NCBI RefSeq assembly: GCF_037646455.1
Contig: NZ_JBBIXN010000001.1
Coordinates: 868,001-932,000, forward strand
Direction of reading: 5' to 3'
Origin: Draconibacterium mangrovi_A
Lineage (GTDB): Bacteria > Bacteroidota > Bacteroidia > Bacteroidales > Prolixibacteraceae
DNA: 64,000 nt
The position numbers were made by a program, and so were the translations under genes. The notes below the pieces were generated by a model. It did not search any database and was not told the DNA's origin. It saw only the letters and a program-made list of their open reading frames with translations. Shown here one piece after another: positions 9,040 through 16,382 of the stretch. Positions within the stretch are counted from its first letter, which is position 1. Every line of letters begins with the position of its first letter.

Positions 9040-9843
9040 ATGAATAGAATTCCGCATTTCTTAGTACTGGCCCTAAGTGTTGTTTTGCTGAGCGCATGCG
9101 AAAAACCGTGGCAGGAACTTTTTAATGGCGAAAACCTGGAAGGTTGGGATACCTACATCGGAACACCATTAAACGGATTCGAAGACCTTCATGCCGCTGC
9201 TATCATTGACACCACCGATAAAGTATTCCAAGTAGTTGAGGTAAATGGCGAAAAACTCATTCACATTTCAGGTGAAGTAAATGGCTCGCTGGCTACCGTT
9301 GATACTTTTTCGAACTATCACCTCGAGTTGGTATTTAAATGGGGTGAGCAGGTGTACACCCGAAGAAACAGTGGTTTATTGTACCATAGTTTTGGCGAAT
9401 TTGGGGCAGCCATCGGCACCTGGATGACCAACATCGAATGCCAGTTGATGCACGATAATCTGGGCGACACCTACCTGATGAACAACACGGTTTGCGAAAC
9501 AAAAACCATAAAAACCGATGCAGGATTAACGTTCAGCCCCAACGGAGATCTTACCCAATTTGGAAAAGACTTTAACGGCCCCGGAATAAAAAAAGCAAGC
9601 GATGCCGAAAATGCTTTGGGCGAATGGAATACTGTGGAATTGTACAGTGTGGGCCGAACAACAGCACATGTCGTTAACGGCAAAACTGTAATGATAAATA
9701 CCAATACCGGCATTTTCGAAGATGGCGAAATACAACCTTTAAAATCAGGAAAGATACAGATCCAGTCGGAAGGCGGCGATCTCTATATCCGTTCGGTTCG
9801 CATAAAGCCAATCAAGGAAATCCCTGCCGAAATCCTTCAATAG
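9040..9843 (+). CDS. DUF1080 (3-keto-disaccharide hydrolase fold) lipoprotein
   Basis: A 267-residue lipoprotein from the ATG at 9040, which gives a clean signal (MNRIPHFLVLALSVVLLSAC, lipobox Cys20); the ATG 30 bases upstream would overlap the terminator. DUF1080 features are the opening WQELFNGENLEGWDTYIG, the central FKWGEQVYTRRNSGLLYHS, WMTNIECQLMHDN and the tail GKIQIQSEGGDLYIRSVRIKPI. Proteins of this family include 3-keto-glycoside hydrolases and concanavalin-like sugar-binding proteins, usually exported in Bacteroidota. Its neighbours (HTH protein, uracil permease) give no direct functional hint, but oxidoreductases that could make 3-keto sugars are encoded at 27.5 and 43.5 kb. Domain assignment is good; activity is inferred. 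Confidence 0.8.
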   Translation: MNRIPHFLVLALSVVLLSACEKPWQELFNGENLEGWDTYIGTPLNGFEDLHAAAIIDTTDKVFQVVEVNGEKLIHISGEVNGSLATVDTFSNYHLELVFKWGEQVYTRRNSGLLYHSFGEFGAAIGTWMTNIECQLMHDNLGDTYLMNNTVCETKTIKTDAGLTFSPNGDLTQFGKDFNGPGIKKASDAENALGEWNTVELYSVGRTTAHVVNGKTVMINTNTGIFEDGEIQPLKSGKIQIQSEGGDLYIRSVRIKPIKEIPAEILQ

Positions 9844-9855
9844 AATATTTCATAG

Positions 9856-9886
9856 ACCTGTTTCTTTTAGGAACGGGTTTATTTTT
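9856..9886 (+). terminator. Probable rho-independent terminator
   Basis: Arms ACCTGTTTC and GGAACGGGT pair over 9 positions with two G-U pairs around a TTTTA loop, followed by TTATTTTT. It lies 13 bases after the DUF1080 stop. Confidence 0.7.
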
Positions 9887-9912
9887 AGAATACCAAACCT
9901 AAAAGTTTAACG

Positions 9913-11115
9913 ATGAGTGAAAAAACCTTTCGAGAACAGCTAACCTTCAAAAACACTATTCTTGGCGTACAATTTTTATTTGTAGCATTCGGAGCCACGG
10001 TACTGGTTCCGCTGCTTGTCGGTATCGATCCCGCAGTTGCACTTTTTACAGCAGGAATAGGCACCCTGTTATTCCATCTGATTACCAAAGGGCAGGTTCC
10101 GGTTTTTCTGGGAAGTAGTTTTGCCTTTATCGCTCCAATAATCGAAGCCACAAGACTTTATGGCTGGTCGGGAACCTTATCAGGAATAATTGCTGTTGGT
10201 GTTGTTTACGGAGTAGTTTCGGCACTGGTAAAATTGCGTGGGATTACTTTTGTTGAACGATTATTTCCATCAGTTGTGGTAGGTCCTGTGATCATGATCA
10301 TTGGTTTATCGCTGGCTTCTGCTGCAGTGGACATGGCTAAAACCGACTATGCGCTGGCAGTTATTTCGTTGGCTACCGCAATTACTGTTGTAATTTATGG
10401 AAAAAGAATGATCAAACTGATTCCAATTTTTATTGGTATTGCTGTTGGATACATTGTGGCACTCATCTGGGGGAAAGTGGATTATTCGGCTATCCAGGAA
10501 GCAGCCTGGTTTTCGCTGCCCGAATTCACTACTCCACAATTCAGTTGGCAGGCCATTCTTTACATGGTTCCTGTGGCCATCGCTCCGGTTATCGAACACG
10601 TTGGCGACATGTATACTATTGGTGGTGTTTGCGAAAAGAATTTTATTGAAAAACCGGGCTTGCACCGCACATTGCTTGGCGATGGTATAGCAACAGCACT
10701 TGCCGGATTTTTCGGTGGTGTACCAAATACCACTTACTCCGAAGTTACCGGTGCAATAACGCTTACTAAAGTAACCAATCCTTTCATTTTACGCATTGCA
10801 GCAGTCACCGCTATTGTTTTTGCACTGGTAGGTAAAATCAGTGGTTTTCTTGAAACTATTCCTCAGGCTATTCTTGGCGGTATTATGCTTTTGCTGTTCG
10901 GAATGATTGCTTCCATAGGTATAAAAACACTGGTTGATTCAAAAGCCGATATGGGCGAAACCAGAAATCAGGTTATCGTTTCAGTGGTACTTACCGTTGG
11001 TATTGGCGGAGCCGTTGTTACTTACGGACATTTCTCGCTGGCAGGAATCGGTTTGGCAGCCACCGTTGGAATTATTCTGAACCTGTTGCTTCCAAAAACC
11101 AAAGAAGAAAAGTAA
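9913..11115 (+). CDS. Uracil/xanthine permease family transporter (UraA-like)
   Basis: A 400-residue NCS2/NAT-family membrane protein with about 14 hydrophobic segments. Recognisable elements are the N-terminal FVAFGATVLVPLLVGIDPAVALFTAG, the FLGSSFAFIAPI segment that lines the substrate site, GPVIMIIGLSL, VAIAPVIEHVGDM with the substrate-contacting Glu, and GDGIATALAGFFGGVPNTTYSE. These proton symporters import uracil or related nucleobases across the inner membrane; the FFGGVPNTTYSE segment resembles UraA, so uracil is the first guess. It is a single-gene unit bounded by terminators on both sides. Confidence 0.88.
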   Translation: MSEKTFREQLTFKNTILGVQFLFVAFGATVLVPLLVGIDPAVALFTAGIGTLLFHLITKGQVPVFLGSSFAFIAPIIEATRLYGWSGTLSGIIAVGVVYGVVSALVKLRGITFVERLFPSVVVGPVIMIIGLSLASAAVDMAKTDYALAVISLATAITVVIYGKRMIKLIPIFIGIAVGYIVALIWGKVDYSAIQEAAWFSLPEFTTPQFSWQAILYMVPVAIAPVIEHVGDMYTIGGVCEKNFIEKPGLHRTLLGDGIATALAGFFGGVPNTTYSEVTGAITLTKVTNPFILRIAAVTAIVFALVGKISGFLETIPQAILGGIMLLLFGMIASIGIKTLVDSKADMGETRNQVIVSVVLTVGIGGAVVTYGHFSLAGIGLAATVGIILNLLLPKTKEEK

Positions 11116-11140
11116 ACAGAATTTAGTCTCAGTTAGCAGG

Positions 11141-11178
11141 AAGGATCCGTTCCCTCGAAAGGATCGGATCCTTTTTTT
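11141..11178 (+). terminator. Rho-independent terminator after permease gene
   Basis: Perfect 9-bp arms AAGGATCCG and CGGATCCTT with a 15-base loop and a T-run downstream. It separates the permease from the convergent PQQ-type propeller gene. Confidence 0.88.
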
Positions 11179-11195
11179 ATAATCAGTACGTCTTC

Positions 11196-12431
11196 TTACT
11201 TTATCTTATAAGCCATAAGTGCCTCTCCATGTCGGATATACAACACACCGTTGTCAACTACCGGATGTGCAAAATGCTCTTGACTACCCGTTGTAATTTT
11301 AAACGATCCGCCCTGAGTAAGTTTATCGTCTTCGTAATTAAACAGGACTACATCGCCATTTGTACCGTAAACAATAAATTTGTTATCGGCAAAAATAGTC
11401 CCGCCAAACGTTGATCTCGCTTCCTCAAGAACAGTTCCGGTTTCCGGATCAAGAACATTCAGTTTTTTATTCTCGGTAGTAACAAACAATTTATTATCAT
11501 GAAGAATATAACCGCCCATATCATTCTTCACAGCTTTATTGGTCCATACCTCCCTCACCCCGGAACCATCCGGTAAAAGCTCCAGTTTTATGGCCCCTTT
11601 TCCATTATCATCGTTGGTAATAACATACAAATACGGAGCCTGATAAACAGGAGTATTGGCATGATCACCATCGTGGCGGATGGCAATGTCGTATTTCCAA
11701 AGCAATGCACCGGTTTCGCAATCAACACCAAAAACATAGTGCCTCGATGTGGAAACAAATACTTTTCGCGATGGCAGATTCACAAGAATTGGTGACACAA
11801 AATGAGTGGTATCTCCGGTTGCTTCCGATGTCCAAATGGTTTTTCCGGTTTGACGATCGATTTTAGCCACACTTATTTCTTTTCCGCCGGGAAAACAGTA
11901 AACGGCATTATCGTCAGTAACTACCGATTCGGCATAGCTAAATTCATTCATATAACCTTTTAGGTCGTTCACCATGTCGACGGCCCACAGTTCTTTTCCG
12001 GTATTCAGGCTAAAACAGGCCAGCCTTCCCGTGCCCGATGTTGCATACACCATATCGCCCACAACTGTCGGAGTTGATCGTGCCCCCGGAAATCTGGCCG
12101 AGAATCCATCCCCAACAAATGATTTTCCGTTTGGAGATTTCCACTGCAAATTACCATTTAAATCGAAAGCAAATAATGTGCTAATTCCGTCTTCAACTCC
12201 CATAATTAGTAATTTATCTGAAGTGGTCACCGGAGCAGCATAACCGGGACCAAGCATTTCGTTAGTCCACAACAATTCCGGACCATTTTCCGGCCATTCC
12301 GATAGCAGGCCGGATTCCTGGTATTTGCCGTCGCGATCAGCACCGCGCCACTGGTAAATAGTTTGAGCAATTGAAAATTGACTGATCATTAAGTAAACAA
12401 TCAGGCAGAATGAAGAATTGATTTTTTTCAT
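11196..12431 (-). CDS. Secreted PQQ-like beta-propeller repeat protein
   Basis: A 411-residue protein from the ATG at 12431, which begins a signal peptide (MKKINSSFCLIVYLMISQFSIAQ); in-frame ATGs up to 12551 would place a Cys-rich non-signal tail in front. Repeats of the quinoprotein propeller type are visible: WKSPNGKS, ACFSLNTGKELWAVD, VAKIDRQTGKTIWTSE, VFGVDCETGALLWKYD, LNVLDPETGTVLEEA. Such proteins may be PQQ-dependent enzymes or, more often in Bacteroidota, non-enzymatic propellers associated with polysaccharide or envelope functions; no PQQ-binding disulfide ring is evident. The opening YQWRGADRDGKYQESGLL is shared by outer-membrane propeller proteins of this group. Its promoter carries two AGCATGCT palindromes. 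Confidence 0.8.
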   Translation of the reverse strand: MKKINSSFCLIVYLMISQFSIAQTIYQWRGADRDGKYQESGLLSEWPENGPELLWTNEMLGPGYAAPVTTSDKLLIMGVEDGISTLFAFDLNGNLQWKSPNGKSFVGDGFSARFPGARSTPTVVGDMVYATSGTGRLACFSLNTGKELWAVDMVNDLKGYMNEFSYAESVVTDDNAVYCFPGGKEISVAKIDRQTGKTIWTSEATGDTTHFVSPILVNLPSRKVFVSTSRHYVFGVDCETGALLWKYDIAIRHDGDHANTPVYQAPYLYVITNDDNGKGAIKLELLPDGSGVREVWTNKAVKNDMGGYILHDNKLFVTTENKKLNVLDPETGTVLEEARSTFGGTIFADNKFIVYGTNGDVVLFNYEDDKLTQGGSFKITTGSQEHFAHPVVDNGVLYIRHGEALMAYKIK

Positions 12432-12463
12432 TTTCAGGTTATTTAATTTTACGGTTTGTTGAC

Positions 12464-12514
12464 AGCATGCTGACTGTTGCGAATATAAATAAAAAAATAG
12501 CTTATAGCATGCTA
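12464..12514 (-). promoter_or_regulatory. Promoter with paired AGCATGCT palindromes
   Basis: On the minus strand a -7-like box TATATTCG lies at 12480-12487. CAGCATGCTG (12463-12472) sits just downstream, near the expected transcription start, and TAGCATGCTA (12505-12514) covers the -33 side. Their centres are 42 bases apart, close to four helical turns. This geometry suits a repressor binding as paired dimers; the protein is not identified. Confidence 0.45.
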
Positions 12515-12579
12515 ACGCGTTCTTAATCACTTCATCAGGAAAAGGCTGCAAAAGATATTTTCAGGGTATTACCGAACAC

Positions 12580-13353
12580 TCACTTCACCTCCTGTTTCTC
12601 CGGCAAATACCGCCAAAACCGCCGCGGCATGTGCTGGCGTTGTAAACGCAGATTTTTACGCTCTTCAATGCTTATATGCTTAAAATATGAGCGCCAGAGT
12701 TTCTGGTAAAAGTCTTCACCTTCATCAAGCAAAGCCTTTTTTACCTGTCCGTTATAGGTATTAAACTGTTTCTTCGAAATTTCCACCTCCTCCACTTTAT
12801 TCTTATTGTAGTAAATGCCATAATTTCGCTGAACATCGTAGATCAGCCACTTTTGATCGGCAAAGCGTTTTTGATAATGTTTCAGAATTAGAGGTATAAC
12901 ATCGTATCGGGGTTCGATGCCACAAAAATACATGCCGTCTTTGGTGCGCTGAAACCTTACAAATTGCAACATGCGCATGGCCTCCTTTTTTACTTTTTGT
13001 GAAGCTTGTGTCAGGTATAGCACATCCGAATCGCCTAAATCAGTTTCAAGATTTACGTAACCACTAAACAAACGTCGCAGAAAACGATAGATCTTCATTT
13101 CGATGCCCTGTTCTTCAGACAGGAAAGCATAAAAGAGAAGTTGTTTATTTTTCCCCGAAAGTTTATCCTGAATGCCCTTCCAAACCCGCTCTGCTTTTTT
13201 CGGATCAGTATCAATATCAACACTCTCGACAAAAAGATAACGCTGTTCTCCTGCCCTCGAGCAAATATCAACCGGAATGTCTTTGCAACGGTAACACTCA
13301 AACACGGCCGTCAAGAATCCCTCAAAACTATTATCGTAGGTATATATCTTCAT
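12580..13353 (-). CDS. TIGR03915/DUF4130-family putative DNA repair protein
   Basis: A 257-residue protein starting at the ATG at 13353 (MKIYTYDNSFEGFLTAVFE), which is the conserved opening of the family; an upstream ATG adds four residues. Further matches are the FLRRLFSGYVNLETDLGDSDVL and AMRMLQFVRFQRTKDGMYFCGIEPRYDVIPLILKHY segments and the C-terminal YFKHISIEERKNLRLQRQHMPRRFWRYLPE. Family members are encoded beside, or fused to, uracil-DNA-glycosylase-like domains and are paired with the radical SAM protein TIGR03916; the biochemical reaction is not established. Here the partner lies directly upstream in the same direction. Cytoplasmic; no membrane or signal segment. Confidence 0.85.
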   Translation of the reverse strand: MKIYTYDNSFEGFLTAVFECYRCKDIPVDICSRAGEQRYLFVESVDIDTDPKKAERVWKGIQDKLSGKNKQLLFYAFLSEEQGIEMKIYRFLRRLFSGYVNLETDLGDSDVLYLTQASQKVKKEAMRMLQFVRFQRTKDGMYFCGIEPRYDVIPLILKHYQKRFADQKWLIYDVQRNYGIYYNKNKVEEVEISKKQFNTYNGQVKKALLDEGEDFYQKLWRSYFKHISIEERKNLRLQRQHMPRRFWRYLPEKQEVK

Positions 13354-13445
13354 CAACGGTTTCAATGGCTAAATTGTGAAATTGTAAAACTGATTAATTG
13401 ATTCTATTAACATCTACTTTAAAACTCTGAACACTAAACTTTGAA

Positions 13446-14735
13446 CTAATGAAGCGTTGGCAACACAGGTTTAAAATCGGTGAAAAGTTTCAGTTGCGTG
13501 TACTCCGTTTTTTTGAATTTAGCATTCATTTCACTCAATAATTTATGTTTCAATCGTCGCGGCTCCCAGTCGGAACACGAAGCCGGAAGCTCGTTGGTGC
13601 TTATAAAATATTTAGCACGTTTCATTACAATCCCCAGTTTTTTCAGATGCAGCATCGTCAATCGGCGGTGTTTGCGTGCCCGGATAATCTTTTGTGCCGA
13701 CTGTACCCCGATTCCCGGAACACGCAAGATCATTTCATAATCTGCTTTGTTGATATCAACCGGGAATAAATGCATGTTTCGAAGTGCATAGCCCAGTTTC
13801 GGATCGACATCCAGGTCGAGAAAGGGCTGATCTTCATCCAGGATTTCTTCGGCTTTGAAACGATAAAACCGCATCAGCCAGTCGCTTTGATAAAGTCGGT
13901 TTTCTCGCACCAGCGGTGGCCTCGAAATGGCAGGCAAGCGTTTGTCGTACTCGTTTACCGGCAGGTAGCCCGAGAAATACACGCGTTTCAGGTTTTGTTT
14001 TTTATACAATCCCGACGATAGTAAAATGATCTGCCTGTCGGTTTCGGGCGAAGCACCAACAATTAGCTGCGTACTTTGTCCGGCCGGTGCAAAACGCGGC
14101 GCTTTCCGGTATTTCTTCCGCTCTTCTTTTGCCACAAGAATCGAATCGCGAATCTGTCCCATAGGTGAAATAATATCGGGGTAATTTTTTTCGGGTGCCA
14201 GCTTTTTCAGATTAGGTTCGGTCGGTATTTCCATGTTTACACTCAAACGGTCGGCCCAGATTCCGGCTTCATGAATCAACATACCACTCGCTCCGGGAAT
14301 GGCTTTTAAATGAATGTAACCGTTGTAGTTTTCTTCGGTGCGCAGCTTTTTGGCGATCGACACCATTCGCTCCATCGTGTGATCGGGACTTTTTATTACT
14401 CCCGAACTCAGAAACAAACCCTCAATGTAATTACGGCGGTAAAATCCAATGGTCAGATCAACGATTTCCTGCGGCGTAAAAGTAGCACGTGGCCGGTCGT
14501 TACTTCGCCGGTTTATGCAATAGGCACAATCGTAAATGCAGTGGTTGGTCATCAATATCTTAAACAGACTTACGCAACGTCCGTCGTCGGTAAAGCTGTG
14601 GCAAATACCACATGCCACTCCATTCCCGATTCCTTTGCTACGATTTGCCCGGTTACTTCCACTCGAAGCGCACGATACATCGTATTTGGCCGCATCGGAG
14701 AGTATCTGAAGTTTTTTGGCAACTGTTTCGTTCAT
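13446..14735 (-). CDS. Putative DNA modification/repair radical SAM protein (TIGR03916)
   Basis: A 429-residue radical SAM enzyme. The 4Fe-4S motif is C66-IYD-C70-AY-C73, preceded by a Cys-rich stretch (C42-GI-C45 and C54) that could hold a second metal site. A barrel with FLSSGVIKSPDHTMERMV and VNMEIPTEPNLKKLAP follows, and residues ~325-375 contain a helix-hairpin-helix (ILRVPGIGVQSAQKIIRARK) of the kind that binds DNA. These match the family linked to uracil-DNA glycosylase-like partners and TIGR03915. It probably repairs or alters a DNA base by a radical reaction, but the substrate is unknown. It precedes the TIGR03915 gene by 92 bases and is divergent from an S24 repressor gene, suggesting damage-responsive control. 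Confidence 0.9.
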   Translation of the reverse strand: MNETVAKKLQILSDAAKYDVSCASSGSNRANRSKGIGNGVACGICHSFTDDGRCVSLFKILMTNHCIYDCAYCINRRSNDRPRATFTPQEIVDLTIGFYRRNYIEGLFLSSGVIKSPDHTMERMVSIAKKLRTEENYNGYIHLKAIPGASGMLIHEAGIWADRLSVNMEIPTEPNLKKLAPEKNYPDIISPMGQIRDSILVAKEERKKYRKAPRFAPAGQSTQLIVGASPETDRQIILLSSGLYKKQNLKRVYFSGYLPVNEYDKRLPAISRPPLVRENRLYQSDWLMRFYRFKAEEILDEDQPFLDLDVDPKLGYALRNMHLFPVDINKADYEMILRVPGIGVQSAQKIIRARKHRRLTMLHLKKLGIVMKRAKYFISTNELPASCSDWEPRRLKHKLLSEMNAKFKKTEYTQLKLFTDFKPVLPTLH

Positions 14736-14752
14736 GGCAATGGATTTTTGTA

Positions 14753-14782
14753 GTGAAAAAATCCCCGGTCAATACCGGGGAT
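14753..14782 (-). terminator. Hairpin with T-run in the leader of the radical SAM gene (possible attenuator)
   Basis: Arms ATCCCCGGT (14761-14769) and ACCGGGGAT (14774-14782) pair perfectly around CAAT. Read on the minus strand the hairpin is followed by six T residues, and the radical SAM start codon lies 18 bases further on. A second small hairpin GGGC-AAA-GCCC lies at 14800-14810. As no minus-strand gene lies to the right, this looks like a terminator within the gene's own leader. Confidence 0.55.
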
Positions 14783-14842
14783 CTGAAACCTCAATGTTTG
14801 GGCAAAGCCCACAGGAATTAATGGAAATTGTTTTCATGACCA

Positions 14843-14863
14843 ATTGATAATATCATTATCAAT
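14843..14863. promoter_or_regulatory. Candidate operator: perfect 21-bp palindrome
   Basis: Arms ATTGATAAT and ATTATCAAT are exact inverted copies separated by ATC. The element sits between the divergent radical SAM gene and the S24 repressor gene, upstream of the likely promoter of the latter. It is the best candidate site for the S24/XRE protein; this assignment is inference from position and symmetry. Confidence 0.55.
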
Positions 14864-14890
14864 CTCGACGATAATAATTTAATCATTTCT

Positions 14891-14921
14891 ATTGAACCGA
14901 CAAGAATATTTGCTAATTTTG
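14891..14921 (+). promoter_or_regulatory. Promoter of S24 regulator gene
   Basis: ATTG at 14891-14894, a 19-base spacer and TAATTTTG at 14914-14921 match the Bacteroidota -33/-7 pattern. The predicted transcript has a leader of roughly 110 bases that contains the three hairpins at 14937-15021. Confidence 0.6.
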
Positions 14922-14936
14922 ATAAAAGAAATTAAT

Positions 14937-15021
14937 GGCTAAAGCCGGGAATAGGTTCTCTTTTTTGCCCCGGGCTTAAGCCTGGGGTTATAAAATCGCT
15001 CGAGAACAGGACTTTAGTCCT
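14937..15021. repeat. REP-like cluster of three palindromes
   Basis: Three hairpins follow each other: GGCTAAAGCC (14937-14946), CCCCGGGCTT/AAGCCTGGGG (14968-14987, one G-T pair) and AGGACTTTAGTCCT (15008-15021). Stems differ, but each is centred on CT-NN-AG. The same core recurs at 49861-49998. The cluster lies in the predicted 5' leader of the S24 regulator gene. Similar palindromes occur widely in Bacteroidota intergenic DNA, from memory; no RAYT transposase is in the window. Confidence 0.6.
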
Positions 15022-15036
15022 TAACAATACTATTTT

Positions 15037-15846
15037 ATGAATCATTTCAGCAACAACATCAAACTATTGCGAAGCAGAAAGAAGCGCACACAAAACGAAA
15101 TAGCTCTGGCGCTTAATCTGAAACGCACCACCATAAATGCATTGGAAAATTCAATTAGTCAACCAACGGTACCACAGTTACAGGCGTATTCGAAACACTT
15201 TGGCATTGCCATCGACACACTGATCAATGTCGATTTAAGCCGGCTTTCAGAAATGCAGTTCACCGACCTGCAAAATGGTTTTGACGTTTTTATACGCGGC
15301 ACCAACTTAAGGGTGATTGCCACAACAGTTGATCCGGGAAATAACGACAACATTGAGTTTGTGAACGAAAAAGCACAGGCTGGTTACGTCACCAGTTTTG
15401 CCGATCCCGAATACATTGGCAAACTCCCGGTTTTTCAACTCCCCTTCTTGTCGAAAGAAAAAAAGTACCGGGCATTCACCATCAGTGGCGATTCCATGTT
15501 ACCGATTCCTAGCGGATCAGTTGTAATTGGTGAGTTTGTCCAGGATTTCTTCGACGTAAAAAACGAACAGGCATACATTGTACTTACCCGCGATGAAGGC
15601 ATTGTCTTCAAAATGGCAGAGAATGAAATTGCAGAAAAACACTCCTTGCGTTTGATTTCACTCAACACGGAATATAAGCCTTACGACGTTCCTGTATCTG
15701 AAATAAAAGAGATCTGGAAATTTGTTTGTTACCTGAATACTGAAATCCCTGAACCGGAAAGTGATATCAGTGTGATTATGCAAACCGTAAAGGAACTTAA
15801 AACCGAAATCCAATCCTTAAAACAACAGATTAAAAGAAATCTTTAA
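15037..15846 (+). CDS. XRE-type repressor with S24 (LexA/CI-like) peptidase domain
   Basis: A 269-residue regulator. Residues ~5-62 form an XRE helix-turn-helix (IKLLRSRKKRTQNEIALAL, LKRTTINALENSIS). Residues ~110-230 form the S24 self-cleaving domain: the scissile pair Ala115-Gly116 (KAQAGY), nucleophile Ser153 in ISGDSMLPI and Lys192 in IVFKM. A coiled C-terminal tail (VKELKTEIQSLKQQIKR) may support oligomerisation. In the LexA/CI superfamily RecA filaments trigger self-cleavage and derepression. No phage genes are near; instead it faces the radical SAM/TIGR03915 repair pair across a shared 300-base region with a perfect palindrome, so it likely controls these genes and itself. Confidence 0.88.
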   Translation: MNHFSNNIKLLRSRKKRTQNEIALALNLKRTTINALENSISQPTVPQLQAYSKHFGIAIDTLINVDLSRLSEMQFTDLQNGFDVFIRGTNLRVIATTVDPGNNDNIEFVNEKAQAGYVTSFADPEYIGKLPVFQLPFLSKEKKYRAFTISGDSMLPIPSGSVVIGEFVQDFFDVKNEQAYIVLTRDEGIVFKMAENEIAEKHSLRLISLNTEYKPYDVPVSEIKEIWKFVCYLNTEIPEPESDISVIMQTVKELKTEIQSLKQQIKRNL

Positions 15847-15870
15847 GTATCTCTGTACACTTCTGAATTT

Positions 15871-15903
15871 TAGTTTGAATTCAAACTAATTGACCTAATT
15901 TTG
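15871..15903 (+). promoter_or_regulatory. MarR-MATE promoter with overlapping 18-bp palindromic operator
   Basis: TAGTTTGAATTCAAACTA at 15871-15888 is a perfect palindrome that contains the -33 TTTG (15874-15877). After 18 bases comes the -7 box TAATTTTG at 15896-15903. The MarR start codon follows only 4 bases later. The operator blocks the -33 element, as expected for MarR autorepression, and the short distance implies a leaderless or nearly leaderless mRNA. Confidence 0.7.
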
Positions 15904-15907
15904 CATC

Positions 15908-16372
15908 ATGCAAGAGCATCGAGGGAAGCATTACAAGTCGGCCGGAAAGCTGATCAATGAGTTATCGAAGACTTCGCACATTTATTTTAAAAGCGAATTC
16001 AAAACCTACTCGATAGGTCCGGCGCAGATAAGGACCTTGCTTTTTATAGCGGAAAAGGAAGGCATCTCACAACTCGAACTATCAAAAAACTTAAACCTGG
16101 ATAAATCATCGATCACCTCTCAATTAAGCATCCTGGAACGAAACGGATACATTAAACGTCTCACGGCCGAACAGGATGCCCGAATGCATCGGATAATGCT
16201 AACCGATAAAACCCACAAGATTTTGGAATCGCTTAAAATGGTGTTTGCCTCGTGGACCGAAATTCTGCTGGATGGTTTTAGCGAAGAAGAAAGAACCGAA
16301 GTATTTAGTTACCTCGACAGAATGCAAGCTAATGCACTATTCAAACTTGAACAACTTAAAAAGTTGAAATAG
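15908..16372 (+). CDS. MarR-family transcriptional regulator
   Basis: A 154-residue winged-helix regulator: SIGPAQIRTLLFIAEKEGISQLELSKNLNLDKSSITSQLSILERNGYI is the recognition-helix region and TAEQDARMHRIMLTDKTHKILE is the wing with the Asp-x-Arg pattern of the family. It dimerises through the terminal helices. It is followed 10 bases later by a MATE exporter, which it probably represses together with itself through the palindrome at 15871-15888; the inducing compound is unknown. The ATG at 15908 lies only 4 bases after the -7 box, so either the message is leaderless or the true start is further in, but no better internal start is obvious. Confidence 0.88.
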   Translation: MQEHRGKHYKSAGKLINELSKTSHIYFKSEFKTYSIGPAQIRTLLFIAEKEGISQLELSKNLNLDKSSITSQLSILERNGYIKRLTAEQDARMHRIMLTDKTHKILESLKMVFASWTEILLDGFSEEERTEVFSYLDRMQANALFKLEQLKKLK

Positions 16373-16382
16373 TACAGAATTA

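Noticed and set aside
15037..15846. Prophage repressor interpretation of the S24 protein
   Set aside because: No phage structural, integrase or lysis genes are near; the neighbours are repair and efflux genes.
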